Shown here piece after piece: positions 7,614-14,632 of a DNA stretch of 27,178 nucleotides; position 1 is the first letter of the stretch, and each line of letters starts with the position of its first letter. The position numbers and the translations under genes were made by a program. The DNA is from DASXHZ01 sp036488085. GTDB taxonomy: Bacteria > Acidobacteriota > Thermoanaerobaculia > Gp7-AA8. The stretch lies in assembly GCA_036488085.1 (NCBI GenBank), contig DASXHZ010000077.1, positions 1 to 27,178 of the forward strand, read 5' to 3'. The notes beneath the pieces are model-generated. The model was not told where the DNA came from. It made no database searches and worked only from the letters and a program-made list of their open reading frames with translations.

Positions 7614-8368
7614 GACTCCAAGACAAAGTCACCCTCATCACCGGCGGCGGCAGCGGAATCGGCAAGGCATCGTGCATCGCGTTCGCGCGTGAAGGCGCGA
7701 AGGTCGTCGTCGTCGACCTGAAGAAAGAGACCGCCGAAGCGACCGCGAAAGAAGTGGGCGGCGCGGCGTTCGCGGCGGATGTCTCCAAAGCGAAGGACGC
7801 CGAGGGGATGGTCAAGTTCGCCGAGGAGACGTACGGGCGGCTCGACGTCATCTTCAACAATGCCGGCGTCTTCTTCGACGACGACGGCTCCGTGACCGAG
7901 ACTTCTGAGGAGACGTGGGACCGCGTCATCAACATCAACCTCAAAGGCGTGTTCCTCGGGTGCAAGTACGCGATCCCCGCGCTGCTCCGGGCCGGCGCCG
8001 GCTCGATCATCAATACGGCGTCGTTCGTCGCGATCGTCGGCGCCGCGGTGCCGCAGATTGCGTATACGGCGAGCAAAGGCGGCGTGCTGTCGATGACGCG
8101 CGAGATCGCCGTCGAGTTCGCGCGCAAGAACATCCGCGCCAACGCGCTCTGCCCCGGACCCGTCGAAACGCCGCTGCTGCAGGAACTGCTCGCCGACCCC
8201 GCACGCCGCCAGCGCCGCCTCGTCCACATCCCCCCCGGCCGCTTCGCCCGTCCCGAGGAGATGGCCAACGCCGCCCTGTTCCTAGCGAGCGACGAAAGCT
8301 CCTACGTGAACGGCTCGACGTTCATGGTGGACGGCGGCATCACCGCGGCGTACATCACGCCGGAATGA
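7610..8368 (+). CDS. Short-chain dehydrogenase/reductase (classical SDR)
   Basis: This 252-residue classical SDR has the nucleotide-binding motif TGGGSGIG at residues 11-18 and an Asp after strand 2 (VVVVDLKK), which favours NAD(H). NNAG is present, with catalytic Ser ~138, Tyr ~152 and Lys ~156 in YTASK. It ends with the usual SYVNGSTFMVDGG motif. It is the third gene of the amine-catabolism-like operon, with an ATGA overlap to the ligase gene. The substrate is unknown; in related clusters such SDRs are often named 3-oxoacyl-ACP reductase without proof. Its stop is 1 nt from the stop of the converging next gene. Confidence 0.92.
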   Translation: MRLQDKVTLITGGGSGIGKASCIAFAREGAKVVVVDLKKETAEATAKEVGGAAFAADVSKAKDAEGMVKFAEETYGRLDVIFNNAGVFFDDDGSVTETSEETWDRVININLKGVFLGCKYAIPALLRAGAGSIINTASFVAIVGAAVPQIAYTASKGGVLSMTREIAVEFARKNIRANALCPGPVETPLLQELLADPARRQRRLVHIPPGRFARPEEMANAALFLASDESSYVNGSTFMVDGGITAAYITPE

Positions 8369-8369
8369 G

Positions 8370-9271
8370 CTACTGATTCGTGATTTGCGTGGCTGGTGAA
8401 ACCCACCCGTCGCCGGTTCCGTTGTCCGTCGACGACGCGTATGCGGTCCATGAGTCGATGTCGGAGAGGTCGCTGGGCGGCGTGAAGACCACGTAAAGGT
8501 TCCCGTAGTTTCCGGACGGTATGTTCGTCTGGATCATCGAGTACGCCGGGACGGTGACGCTGAAACTCGTCGACCCGAGCGTGCCGACGACCTGCACCGT
8601 CCAGGTGTGCGCGTTCGAGAAGTCGGCGTTGAGGATGCCGACGTTCGGCGGAAACCCGCGTCCTGCCGGAGGCCGAGCGAGAACGCCTGGCCGTTGCCTT
8701 CGATCTGAAAGATCCCGGAGCCGCCGAAGTTCTGGGAGACGGTGCCGAGCGTGGTGTTCGGTTGCGGCGTGTAGATGCGGGAGAAGGCATCGATCTGTGC
8801 ATTGAGGTCGATGCTGCTGTCGTCCGGCAAGCGCGCGACGAGCTCCAGCGAGCCGAGGCCGGTGTAGTGGAGGGTCTGCGAGACGACGTCGGTGAGCGCG
8901 AGCGCCGTATTGGCGGGCATCGTGATGACCTGTGTCGTGGTCGAGAAACCGCTCGTCCCCTGCGGGATCCAGCGCAGACGAATCCGCTGTTGCTGGTTCC
9001 GGTAGTTCGCGATCATCAGATCGGACTTGTAGAACGTGCCGAAGTTGCCAGCGACGCTTCCCGCCGCCGGGATGAAGATCCACTGTTCGTATCCGGTCGT
9101 GATCGCGGCCGTCGGATGCGCGCCGCGAGTCGGCGTGAACGCCCGCACAGCGCGGAGCATCGCCTTCTCCCGCGCCGCGGTCGCCGCCTGCTCCGATGGG
9201 CTTGGCGCCGAGGCTGGGGCCGCCAGGGCGGTGGAAGACAGCAGAAGAAGGCCGGCGAGCAGCGTTTTCAT
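8370..9271 (-). pseudogene. Secreted beta-rich hypothetical protein, interrupted by a -1 frameshift
   Basis: The N-terminal frame starts at 9271 after a good ribosome binding site (AAGGAGG at ~9275-9281). It begins with a signal peptide (MKTLLAGLLLLSSTALAAPA), and the mature part contains WIFIPAAGSVAGNFGTFYKSD and RIRLRWIPQGT. After GLRQDAGF the frame turns into Arg/Ser-rich nonsense that stops at 8534. The -1 frame picks up immediately with PPNVGILNADFSNAHTW and ends naturally at 8370. Restoring the frame gives a protein of about 300 residues. The shift falls at 8651-8657, which on the minus strand reads G GGT TTC. It may be a true mutation, a one-base sequencing or assembly deletion, or programmed frameshifting. 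The family is not recognised. Confidence 0.75.
8651..8657 (-). other. Heptamer GGGTTTC at the frameshift point
   Basis: Read on the minus strand in the upstream frame it is G GGT TTC, the X XXY YYZ form used at -1 ribosomal slippage sites. Slippage would give GGG TTT and then CCG CCG AAC, exactly joining the two open frames. No downstream stimulatory structure has been demonstrated. A single missing base would look the same. Confidence 0.3.
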
Positions 9272-9285
9272 GAACCCTCCTTATT

Positions 9286-9515
9286 AGTTGCCAGTTGCCG
9301 GTTGCCGGTTGCCGGAGTTGTTATCCCGAGCGTTAGCGCGGGACCTGGGTGGGCGGGAGGCACGGAGAAGTTCGAAGTTCGAAGGAAGAGGTATGAAATG
9401 GCTCTTGCTTCTTCCCTCGAACCTCGAACCTCACGCTCTTCGTACCACCCCTCCCCCAGGTCCCTCGCTGACGCTCGGGATGACAACCGGCAACCGGCAA
9501 CCGGCAACCGGCAAC
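9286..9515. repeat. Large imperfect inverted repeat with tandem GTTGCCG units
   Basis: The left end (9287-9315) has about four GTTGCCG-type units and the right end (~9484-9515) has the complementary CCGGCAA units. Inside these, CCCGAGCGTTAGCGCGGGACC (9325-9345) pairs imperfectly with GGTCCCTCGCTGACGCTCGGG (9459-9479), and a Gly/Cys-rich stretch on each side (GGGTGGGCGGGAGG, CCCCTCCCCC) also pairs. The centre holds GTTCGAAGTTCGAA versus TCGAACCTCGAAC. This is a non-coding dispersed-repeat structure upstream of the frameshifted secreted-protein gene. The remaining 9516-9700 holds no gene I can support. Confidence 0.7.
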
Positions 9516-9700
9516 TTGTTGAGATGGAAAATAATCTAGTGCTGAAATCGCCGCTGCGCCAGTGCCGTTCATGTCACCAATGCCCTTCGATCCGAAATCG
9601 CATGCGCGCGCGGTGGTGCTGGCGACGACCATGAACACGGTCGTACCGGCGCCTTCGATCTTCGAGTTGCAGCTCCGGGTGCCGGCGATCTACGCGACCG

Positions 9701-9865
9701 TCAATGCCGGATCGCCCGGCGGCGGGTCTTCGCCATCAGCGTTTCCACCGCTGCAAAGAGATCGATGCGCGACCGCGTCACGCCATTCCGCGCGTCGACG
9801 ATCGGGCCGCGGCCATCAGCGTCGCCTCCGATGAGCGTCAGGAAATAGGTCGCTAAACGAATCAT
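9701..9865 (-). CDS. Possible 54-aa protein coupled to the zinc-finger gene
   Basis: The ATG at 9865 overlaps the stop of the zinc-finger gene (ATGA), the arrangement of a translationally coupled gene. The product begins with a hydrophobic stretch (MIRLATYFLTLIGG) and ends basic (MAKTRRRAIRH). No family is recognised. It could equally be a decayed gene remnant, because short open stretches in another frame continue down to the repeat at 9515. Confidence 0.35.
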   Translation of the reverse strand: MIRLATYFLTLIGGDADGRGPIVDARNGVTRSRIDLFAAVETLMAKTRRRAIRH

Positions 9866-10203
9866 CGCGAAGCTCGGTTCATATCCGCGGCTGCTTTGAT
9901 CATGTCGGCGCACTGAAGGCACACCACCCCGCGGGCCGGAACAACGGCACAGTCTGCTGCCGCCTTGCCGCGCTTGCATACGAGGCAGATCGAGATTTCG
10001 GACGCCACATGCGGCCGTTCGACGGGGCTCTTCGCATGTTGAGCGACGATGCCATCGCAGATGGCGACGCATTCATTACAAATGTAGGCGGACGGACCCG
10101 CGATGAGCTGCCACACCGCGCTCTGCGGACTGTTACAAAATGAGCAACGCAATTCCCGGCTTTTGAAGGGCAGCAAGAGCGAGAGTAATCGACTCACCCA
10201 CAT
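9862..10203 (-). CDS. ClpX-type C4 zinc-finger protein
   Basis: This is a 113-residue protein. Residues ~18-50 carry RCSFCNSPQS...AYICNECVAIC, the C4 zinc-binding domain found at the N-terminus of ClpX, but without the AAA+ ATPase. A second Cys cluster follows near the C-terminus (CLVCKRG and VVCLQC), giving a second probable zinc site. Such small proteins are found alone and may bind proteins or act as regulators. Transcription probably starts near 10399 from the promoter at 10406-10434, giving a ~195-nt leader that contains an 11-codon ORF. The ATG at 10203 has no strong ribosome binding site. Confidence 0.75.
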   Translation of the reverse strand: MWVSRLLSLLLPFKSRELRCSFCNSPQSAVWQLIAGPSAYICNECVAICDGIVAQHAKSPVERPHVASEISICLVCKRGKAAADCAVVPARGVVCLQCADMIKAAADMNRASR

Positions 10204-10282
10204 GGCGCGGCGACAGCGGAACCAATGACGACCTCGCGAAGCGCCACAGACCGTGGGCGCAGAAACGGCTATCAGCTCGTAC

Positions 10283-10318
10283 TTACAACAGCAAGAGCGC
10301 TAGCAGCCACACTCGCAT
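10283..10318 (-). CDS. Putative 11-aa leucine-rich leader peptide
   Basis: On the minus strand GAGGAGGAA (10324-10332) precedes ATG at 10318 by about five bases, one of the best ribosome binding sites in the window. The ORF reads MRVWLLALLLL and then TAA; six of eleven residues are Leu. It lies between a sigma70-like promoter and the zinc-finger gene. It could be a regulatory leader peptide, or the signal-peptide start of a gene broken by the TAA. Confidence 0.45.
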   Translation of the reverse strand: MRVWLLALLLL

Positions 10319-10405
10319 AGAAGTTCCTCCTCGAAAGTCCATCTTCGAGAATGCGCGGACGGCGTGCCGCGTGGTCAGTGCCTATTTGCGTCGTATGCCG
10401 CTTTG

Positions 10406-10434
10406 AATGTAAGAACGGACACCTAGAAAGTCAA
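10406..10434 (-). promoter_or_regulatory. Sigma70-like promoter TTGACT-N17-TACATT
   Basis: On the minus strand the -35 is TTGACT (10434-10429), the spacer is 17 nt and the -10 is TACATT (10411-10406). It points to the leader ORF and the zinc-finger gene. The surrounding 10380-10440 is noticeably AT-richer than the genes around it. A weak stem GCCGG-CCGGC near 10457-10470 lies just downstream of the DUF4097 gene end and may terminate that gene. Confidence 0.6.
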
Positions 10435-10499
10435 GCTTAAGTCATGCAGAAAGTGTTGCCGGCTCTCCGGCCAATTCGGATGCCGATTTAATGCAGACG

Positions 10500-11303
10500 T
10501 TACCGCGACGCGCTCTTCGTTCCGCCCACGTTCAGGATCTCGATCGAGCCGTTGGTCGTGCGCAGGCGCAGCGACGCGCCGCCGCCGTTGATTGTGCCGC
10601 GCAGCGAGTGGCGGCCGATCGTATGCGTCGTCACCGGCAGCTCGCTCTCGATGCTGCCGTTCGTCGTACTGGCGTCAATTTCCGCGGCGAGCGAGGGCGG
10701 GACCTTCAGGACGATCTTTCCGTTCGTCGTCGAGAGGCGATTCGTCCTGGCGCGATCGACCGTGAGCAGTTCCGCCTTCACGCTGCCATTCGTCGTCGAC
10801 GCATCGACACTGCCGGCGCAGCGCGCGAGCTCGACTTGACCATTCGTCGTCTCCGCTTTTAGCGTCCCTGACACGCCGTCCACTTCGATCCGGCCGTTCG
10901 TCGTCTCGAGCTCGAGCGACATCGAGCGCGGCACATTCACGTCATACTCCACCTTCTCGTCCGACCCCATCCAGTTGCCGGCGAGGAAGTCGAGGAATCC
11001 GGAACCGGAGTGTTTCGGATAGATGGTGTGCACGGTCACGCCGCCATCGTGCGGCGTCATCTCGACCCGCAGCTCGTTCAGCGCGCCACGGGCATCGTCC
11101 GCGCGCGACACCGTCTTCACGGCGTGCACCCGAATCCGCGGCTGGTCCCACGACGTGACGGTTACATGTCCGTTCACATTGTCGAGCGTGAACGTCGCTC
11201 CCGGCCGCGCGTCGAACGTCCGATCGACCGTCTGCGACAGCGTCCCGGCCTGGATGGCGGTGGCGGCGAGGGTGAGGAGCGCGGCGATGATGAGTCTTCG
11301 CAT
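10500..11303 (-). CDS. DUF4097-type secreted beta-helix-like protein
   Basis: This 267-residue protein has a signal peptide (MRRLIIAALLTLAATAIQAG) followed by a beta-strand repeat region. TTNG recurs about six times (LETTNGRIEV, AETTNGQVEL, STTNGSVKAE, STTNGKIVLK, STTNGSIESE, RTTNGSIEIL) at roughly 20-25 residue spacing, typical of the DUF4097/putative auto-transporter adhesin head family. Such proteins are exported, often sit beside anti-sigma or PspC genes, and have no known enzymatic role. The gene diverges from the M28 peptidase gene with 63 nt between the starts. Confidence 0.9.
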   Translation of the reverse strand: MRRLIIAALLTLAATAIQAGTLSQTVDRTFDARPGATFTLDNVNGHVTVTSWDQPRIRVHAVKTVSRADDARGALNELRVEMTPHDGGVTVHTIYPKHSGSGFLDFLAGNWMGSDEKVEYDVNVPRSMSLELETTNGRIEVDGVSGTLKAETTNGQVELARCAGSVDASTTNGSVKAELLTVDRARTNRLSTTNGKIVLKVPPSLAAEIDASTTNGSIESELPVTTHTIGRHSLRGTINGGGASLRLRTTNGSIEILNVGGTKSASR

Positions 11304-11366
11304 GACCTCTACTACGTCGCCCGCGGCTGAAAGTTAACAGGTCGCGGGATAAACTCGCCGGCACAG

Positions 11367-13550
11367 ATGAATCGGCGAGCCGTACCCGTCCTGGTGATGA
11401 TCCTGATCGTCGCCGTCATCACCGCTGTCCGGCTCCGCGGCCCGGAACCGAAACCTGCCACAGCGAACCAGTTCTCGGCGGTCCGTGCGCTCCAGGCGGA
11501 AAAGGACACCATCGGCGGCACGATCCCGCATCCATCGGGGTCGAAAGCGAACCATGCCGTACGAGACCGGATCGTGGCACGGCTGCAGGCGCTTGGATGG
11601 GCCGTGAAAGTCGACAAGCGCTTTGCCTGCAGCGCCCATCCGCTCTGCGCCGACGTCGAGAACATCATGGCGACGCGGCCGGGCGACAAGCCGGGGCCGC
11701 CGGTCCTCCTCACCGTCCACTACGACTCCGTCCCCGCCGGCCCCGGCGCCTCGGATGACGGCATCGGTGTCGCCTCGGCGCTCGAAATCGCGCGCATCGT
11801 CCGCACCGAAAAGACCAAGAACCCGGTCGCGATCCTCATCGACGACGGCGAAGAGCTCGGTCTCCTCGGCGCCGAGGGGTTCGTGCAGGGGATGCCGAGC
11901 GTGGGGGCGGTCGTGAACCTGGAGGCGCGCGGTACCAGCGGTCCGAGCTACCTCTTCGAGACGAGCGCCAACAACCGCTGGTTCCTCGGTCCGGTCGCAC
12001 GCTCGCTGCCGATGCCGGTCACGACGTCGCTCTTCGCGAGCATCTACGACCGGCTGCCGAACGATACCGACCTGACCGTCTTCAAACGCGAAGGGATGAC
12101 CGGCGTCAACTTCGCGCCGATCGGCAACATCAACGCGTACCACACGCCGAACGACGACATCGCGCACGTCGAGCTCCGGACGCTGCAGCACCAGGGCGAC
12201 AACGCGCTCGCCGCGGTGCGGACGTTCGCGAATATGGACCTCCACCACCACCCCGGCGGCAGCTCCGTCTGGTTCGACGTCCTCGGCTTCTTCCTCGTGT
12301 CGTGGCCCGAAAGCTGGACGCTCGTCTTCGCGATCGTCTCGCTGCTGATCGCGATCGCCGGCTCCGCGTTGCGCGAAGGACGCCGCGAGACGCTCATCGG
12401 CTTCCTTCTCTTCCTGCTTTCGCTGATCGTCGCCGCGCTCATCGGAATCGTCCTCGGCCTCGGCTCGCCGGCGTGGATCGCGCATCCGTGGCCGCTGATC
12501 GCCGCCGCGGCGCTCGCGGGGTTTGTCGTGTCGATACTCCGCCGCGGCGACGGCGGGATCGCGATTGGCTGGAACCTCCTCGCAGTCGTCGTCGCGGTGC
12601 TAATGCCGGGCGCGAGCTACCTTTTCATTGTCCCCGGCCTCTTCCTCGGCATCGCGCTCTTCACCGTCGATTTCATCGCGCCCGTGATCGCCGCACTGAT
12701 CTGGGCGCCCCTCGCCCTCGTCATCTACGACGCCCTCGGCAGCAACGGCCTCGTGGTGGTTGCAGTCGCGGGAGCGCTCGTCGGATCGACCGTGCCTTTC
12801 GTTGCTCGGTGGGGACTCAGGAGCCGGTGGCCGGTGGCCAGTCGCCTGACCACCGCCCAACCTTATCTGGCCACCGGCTACCGGTCACTGGCCACCGGCT
12901 ACTGGTCACTGGTCACCGGCTACCGGTCCCTGGCCACCGGCTACCCGTCACTGGCCACCGCCGCGGTTGTCGTCATCTTGCTCGCCGCCACCGGACGCCT
13001 CCTCCCCGCCTACACCGCCACCCAACCGCAGCGCATCAACATCGACTACTTCGACGACGGCACCCCTCATTGGCTTGCGGCCGGGATGAACTCGACCCTC
13101 GCGGGCGCAGCGCAATTTAGACGGGCGTCGTCGAACCTGGCACCGTGGTCGATGTTTTCATCGCATCCGCTCCTCGCCTCGGCGCCGAAGCTGAACGTTC
13201 CGCCAGTCCTCGTCAGCCGCGAAGGCTCGATCATCCACGTCCGCTCCCAACGCAACGCCGACCGCGTCATCCTCGCGATCCAAGGCAAGCTCCCGTCGCT
13301 CCGCGTCAACGGCATCACGCCGCCGCCGCGACCGAAACGTTTCCACACGTTTATCGCCCCCGGCTGGACGCGCATCACGGTCAGCGGGTCATCGATGGAC
13401 GTCGACGTCGGCACCACCGCGCCGCTGCGCTTCATCGCGACCGACATGACCTACGCGCCGCCGTTCGAGGCGCGGAAACTGATCCGCACGCGCGACATCT
13501 CCAACGCCGTCCCCTCGGACGACGGCGACGTCACTATCACGCAGCGTTAG
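11367..13550 (+). CDS. M28-family zinc metallopeptidase with polytopic membrane C-terminus
   Basis: The 727-residue protein has an N-terminal membrane anchor (residues ~6-22) and an M28 peptidase domain. Its metal and catalytic residues are H118/D120 (HYDSVPAG), D130 (GASDDG), E162/E163 (DDGEELGLLGAEGF), E185 (NLEARG) and H259 (AYHTPNDD). Residues ~310-530 form several membrane helices, and a soluble extracytoplasmic tail follows. The layout resembles the Fxna/ERMP1 branch of M28, which has aminopeptidase-like activity. A five-unit heptapeptide repeat (consensus LATGYRS, residues ~501-535) is encoded by a 21-bp tandem repeat and looks like an in-frame insertion between helices. The stop overlaps the MBL gene stop on the other strand. 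Confidence 0.9.
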   Translation: MNRRAVPVLVMILIVAVITAVRLRGPEPKPATANQFSAVRALQAEKDTIGGTIPHPSGSKANHAVRDRIVARLQALGWAVKVDKRFACSAHPLCADVENIMATRPGDKPGPPVLLTVHYDSVPAGPGASDDGIGVASALEIARIVRTEKTKNPVAILIDDGEELGLLGAEGFVQGMPSVGAVVNLEARGTSGPSYLFETSANNRWFLGPVARSLPMPVTTSLFASIYDRLPNDTDLTVFKREGMTGVNFAPIGNINAYHTPNDDIAHVELRTLQHQGDNALAAVRTFANMDLHHHPGGSSVWFDVLGFFLVSWPESWTLVFAIVSLLIAIAGSALREGRRETLIGFLLFLLSLIVAALIGIVLGLGSPAWIAHPWPLIAAAALAGFVVSILRRGDGGIAIGWNLLAVVVAVLMPGASYLFIVPGLFLGIALFTVDFIAPVIAALIWAPLALVIYDALGSNGLVVVAVAGALVGSTVPFVARWGLRSRWPVASRLTTAQPYLATGYRSLATGYWSLVTGYRSLATGYPSLATAAVVVILLAATGRLLPAYTATQPQRINIDYFDDGTPHWLAAGMNSTLAGAAQFRRASSNLAPWSMFSSHPLLASAPKLNVPPVLVSREGSIIHVRSQRNADRVILAIQGKLPSLRVNGITPPPRPKRFHTFIAPGWTRITVSGSSMDVDVGTTAPLRFIATDMTYAPPFEARKLIRTRDISNAVPSDDGDVTITQR
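12823..12962. repeat. 21-bp tandem repeat array (about 4.5 units) with inverted flank, inside a CDS
   Basis: Units start at 12867, 12888, 12909, 12930 and 12951 (partial), each close to CTGGCCACCGGCTACCGGTC plus one base. The stretch 12823-12840 (CCGGTGGCCGGTGGCC) is the inverted complement of the unit core, so the region can form hairpins. Because 21 is a multiple of three, the host reading frame is kept. The architecture echoes the repeat at 9286-9515, though the unit differs. Confidence 0.85.
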
Positions 13551-14482
13551 TCGGCCGCGCAGCGCTCGGCGATCATCTTCGGGCCCTCGCGAAGAACCGC
13601 GCCGACGTAATAATCGGCAAGCATCCGGACCCACGCGGGATCGTCGTTGCGTAGGAACGGCGCCGCGTCTTTCATCCACCCGTCGATGCACGCCTTCTTG
13701 TCAGCCGACGACGCGCCGCAGGCGACGAGGTTGTCGAATGCAGTGCGGTAGACGGCAAAATCGGCGCGAGTCATCGGCGCGCCGTGGCCGGGGATCAACA
13801 ACTTGAAATCAGTGCGCTCCAGGTCCGCCAGCGCCGAAGACCAACCCGAGGGACACGCCGTATCGAGAAACGGGATCGGCAGAGTGACGAGGTCTCCCGC
13901 GATCGCGACTCCCGAGAGCCGGTCGAACATCCAGAGATCACCGGCAGTCGCGGCGTGCTTCGCGAGATGGACGTCGACGCTTCGTCCAGCCAGCTTCAGC
14001 GTCTGCGAACGGTCGACGACGACGTCGGGCGCGAGCTTGTCCGCGGAGTCGATGAGCTGCAGATCGGTCTCGAACGTCTGCCGCTGTACCGGATCGGCCG
14101 TCGTTTTCAGCATCTCCACCAGTTGCGCGCGGTAGCTCGCGAGAAAACCGGTCCGCGCCCCGGCGAACGCGCCGCTGGCGTAGACGTGCACGCCGGGATA
14201 CGCCTGCCGCACCCGCGCGTTGCCGCCGATGTGATCGAGGTGCCAGTGCGTGTTGATCACCGCCTCGACCGGCTGCTTCAGCGCCGCCGCCGTGTCGAGC
14301 ACCTTCTGCGTGTGCGCCGCATGCCGGCCGGTATCGACGACGACCAGACCGTGCTTTCCGCGCAAGATGACGGAATTGCCATCCGGCTGCTGCCCGCGTA
14401 CGAACGCGCCGGGGACGAGGAGGACGCCGGGCGCGACCTCCGTGGCGAGCATCAACGCTGCAAGAAAAAGGTGCGAGAACAT
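13547..14482 (-). CDS. Exported metallo-beta-lactamase-fold hydrolase
   Basis: This is a 311-residue protein. The first ~18 residues (MFSHLFLAALMLATEVAPG) look like a signal peptide. The MBL metal motif THWHLDH gives H79, H81, D83 and H84; further ligands are H176 (KHAATAGDL), D197 (VAIAGDLV) and H233 (IPGHGAP). GLVVVDTG before the motif is typical. The family includes beta-lactamases, glyoxalase-like and quinoprotein-associated hydrolases; the substrate cannot be told. The ATG at 14482 was chosen because upstream in-frame sequence is Arg-rich and lacks a domain. Its TAA shares two bases with the stop of the converging M28 gene. Confidence 0.9.
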   Translation of the reverse strand: MFSHLFLAALMLATEVAPGVLLVPGAFVRGQQPDGNSVILRGKHGLVVVDTGRHAAHTQKVLDTAAALKQPVEAVINTHWHLDHIGGNARVRQAYPGVHVYASGAFAGARTGFLASYRAQLVEMLKTTADPVQRQTFETDLQLIDSADKLAPDVVVDRSQTLKLAGRSVDVHLAKHAATAGDLWMFDRLSGVAIAGDLVTLPIPFLDTACPSGWSSALADLERTDFKLLIPGHGAPMTRADFAVYRTAFDNLVACGASSADKKACIDGWMKDAAPFLRNDDPAWVRMLADYYVGAVLREGPKMIAERCAAD

Positions 14483-14632
14483 CCGGCGATGCTCGCATGC
14501 CCCTTTCCGGCTCGCTAGGACGAACCGCGCACCGCCTTGTATGAGGGGAGCGGACGCCTCACACGACGCCCGTCCGAAGATTTGAGACATTCGTGATAGC
14601 CGCAGCGGCGGCGACGGCGCGACAATCGGGAC

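Noticed and set aside
12867..12962. CRISPR array from the regular 21-bp repeats
   Set aside because: Units abut without spacers, are translated in frame in the M28 gene and vary internally; no cas gene is present.
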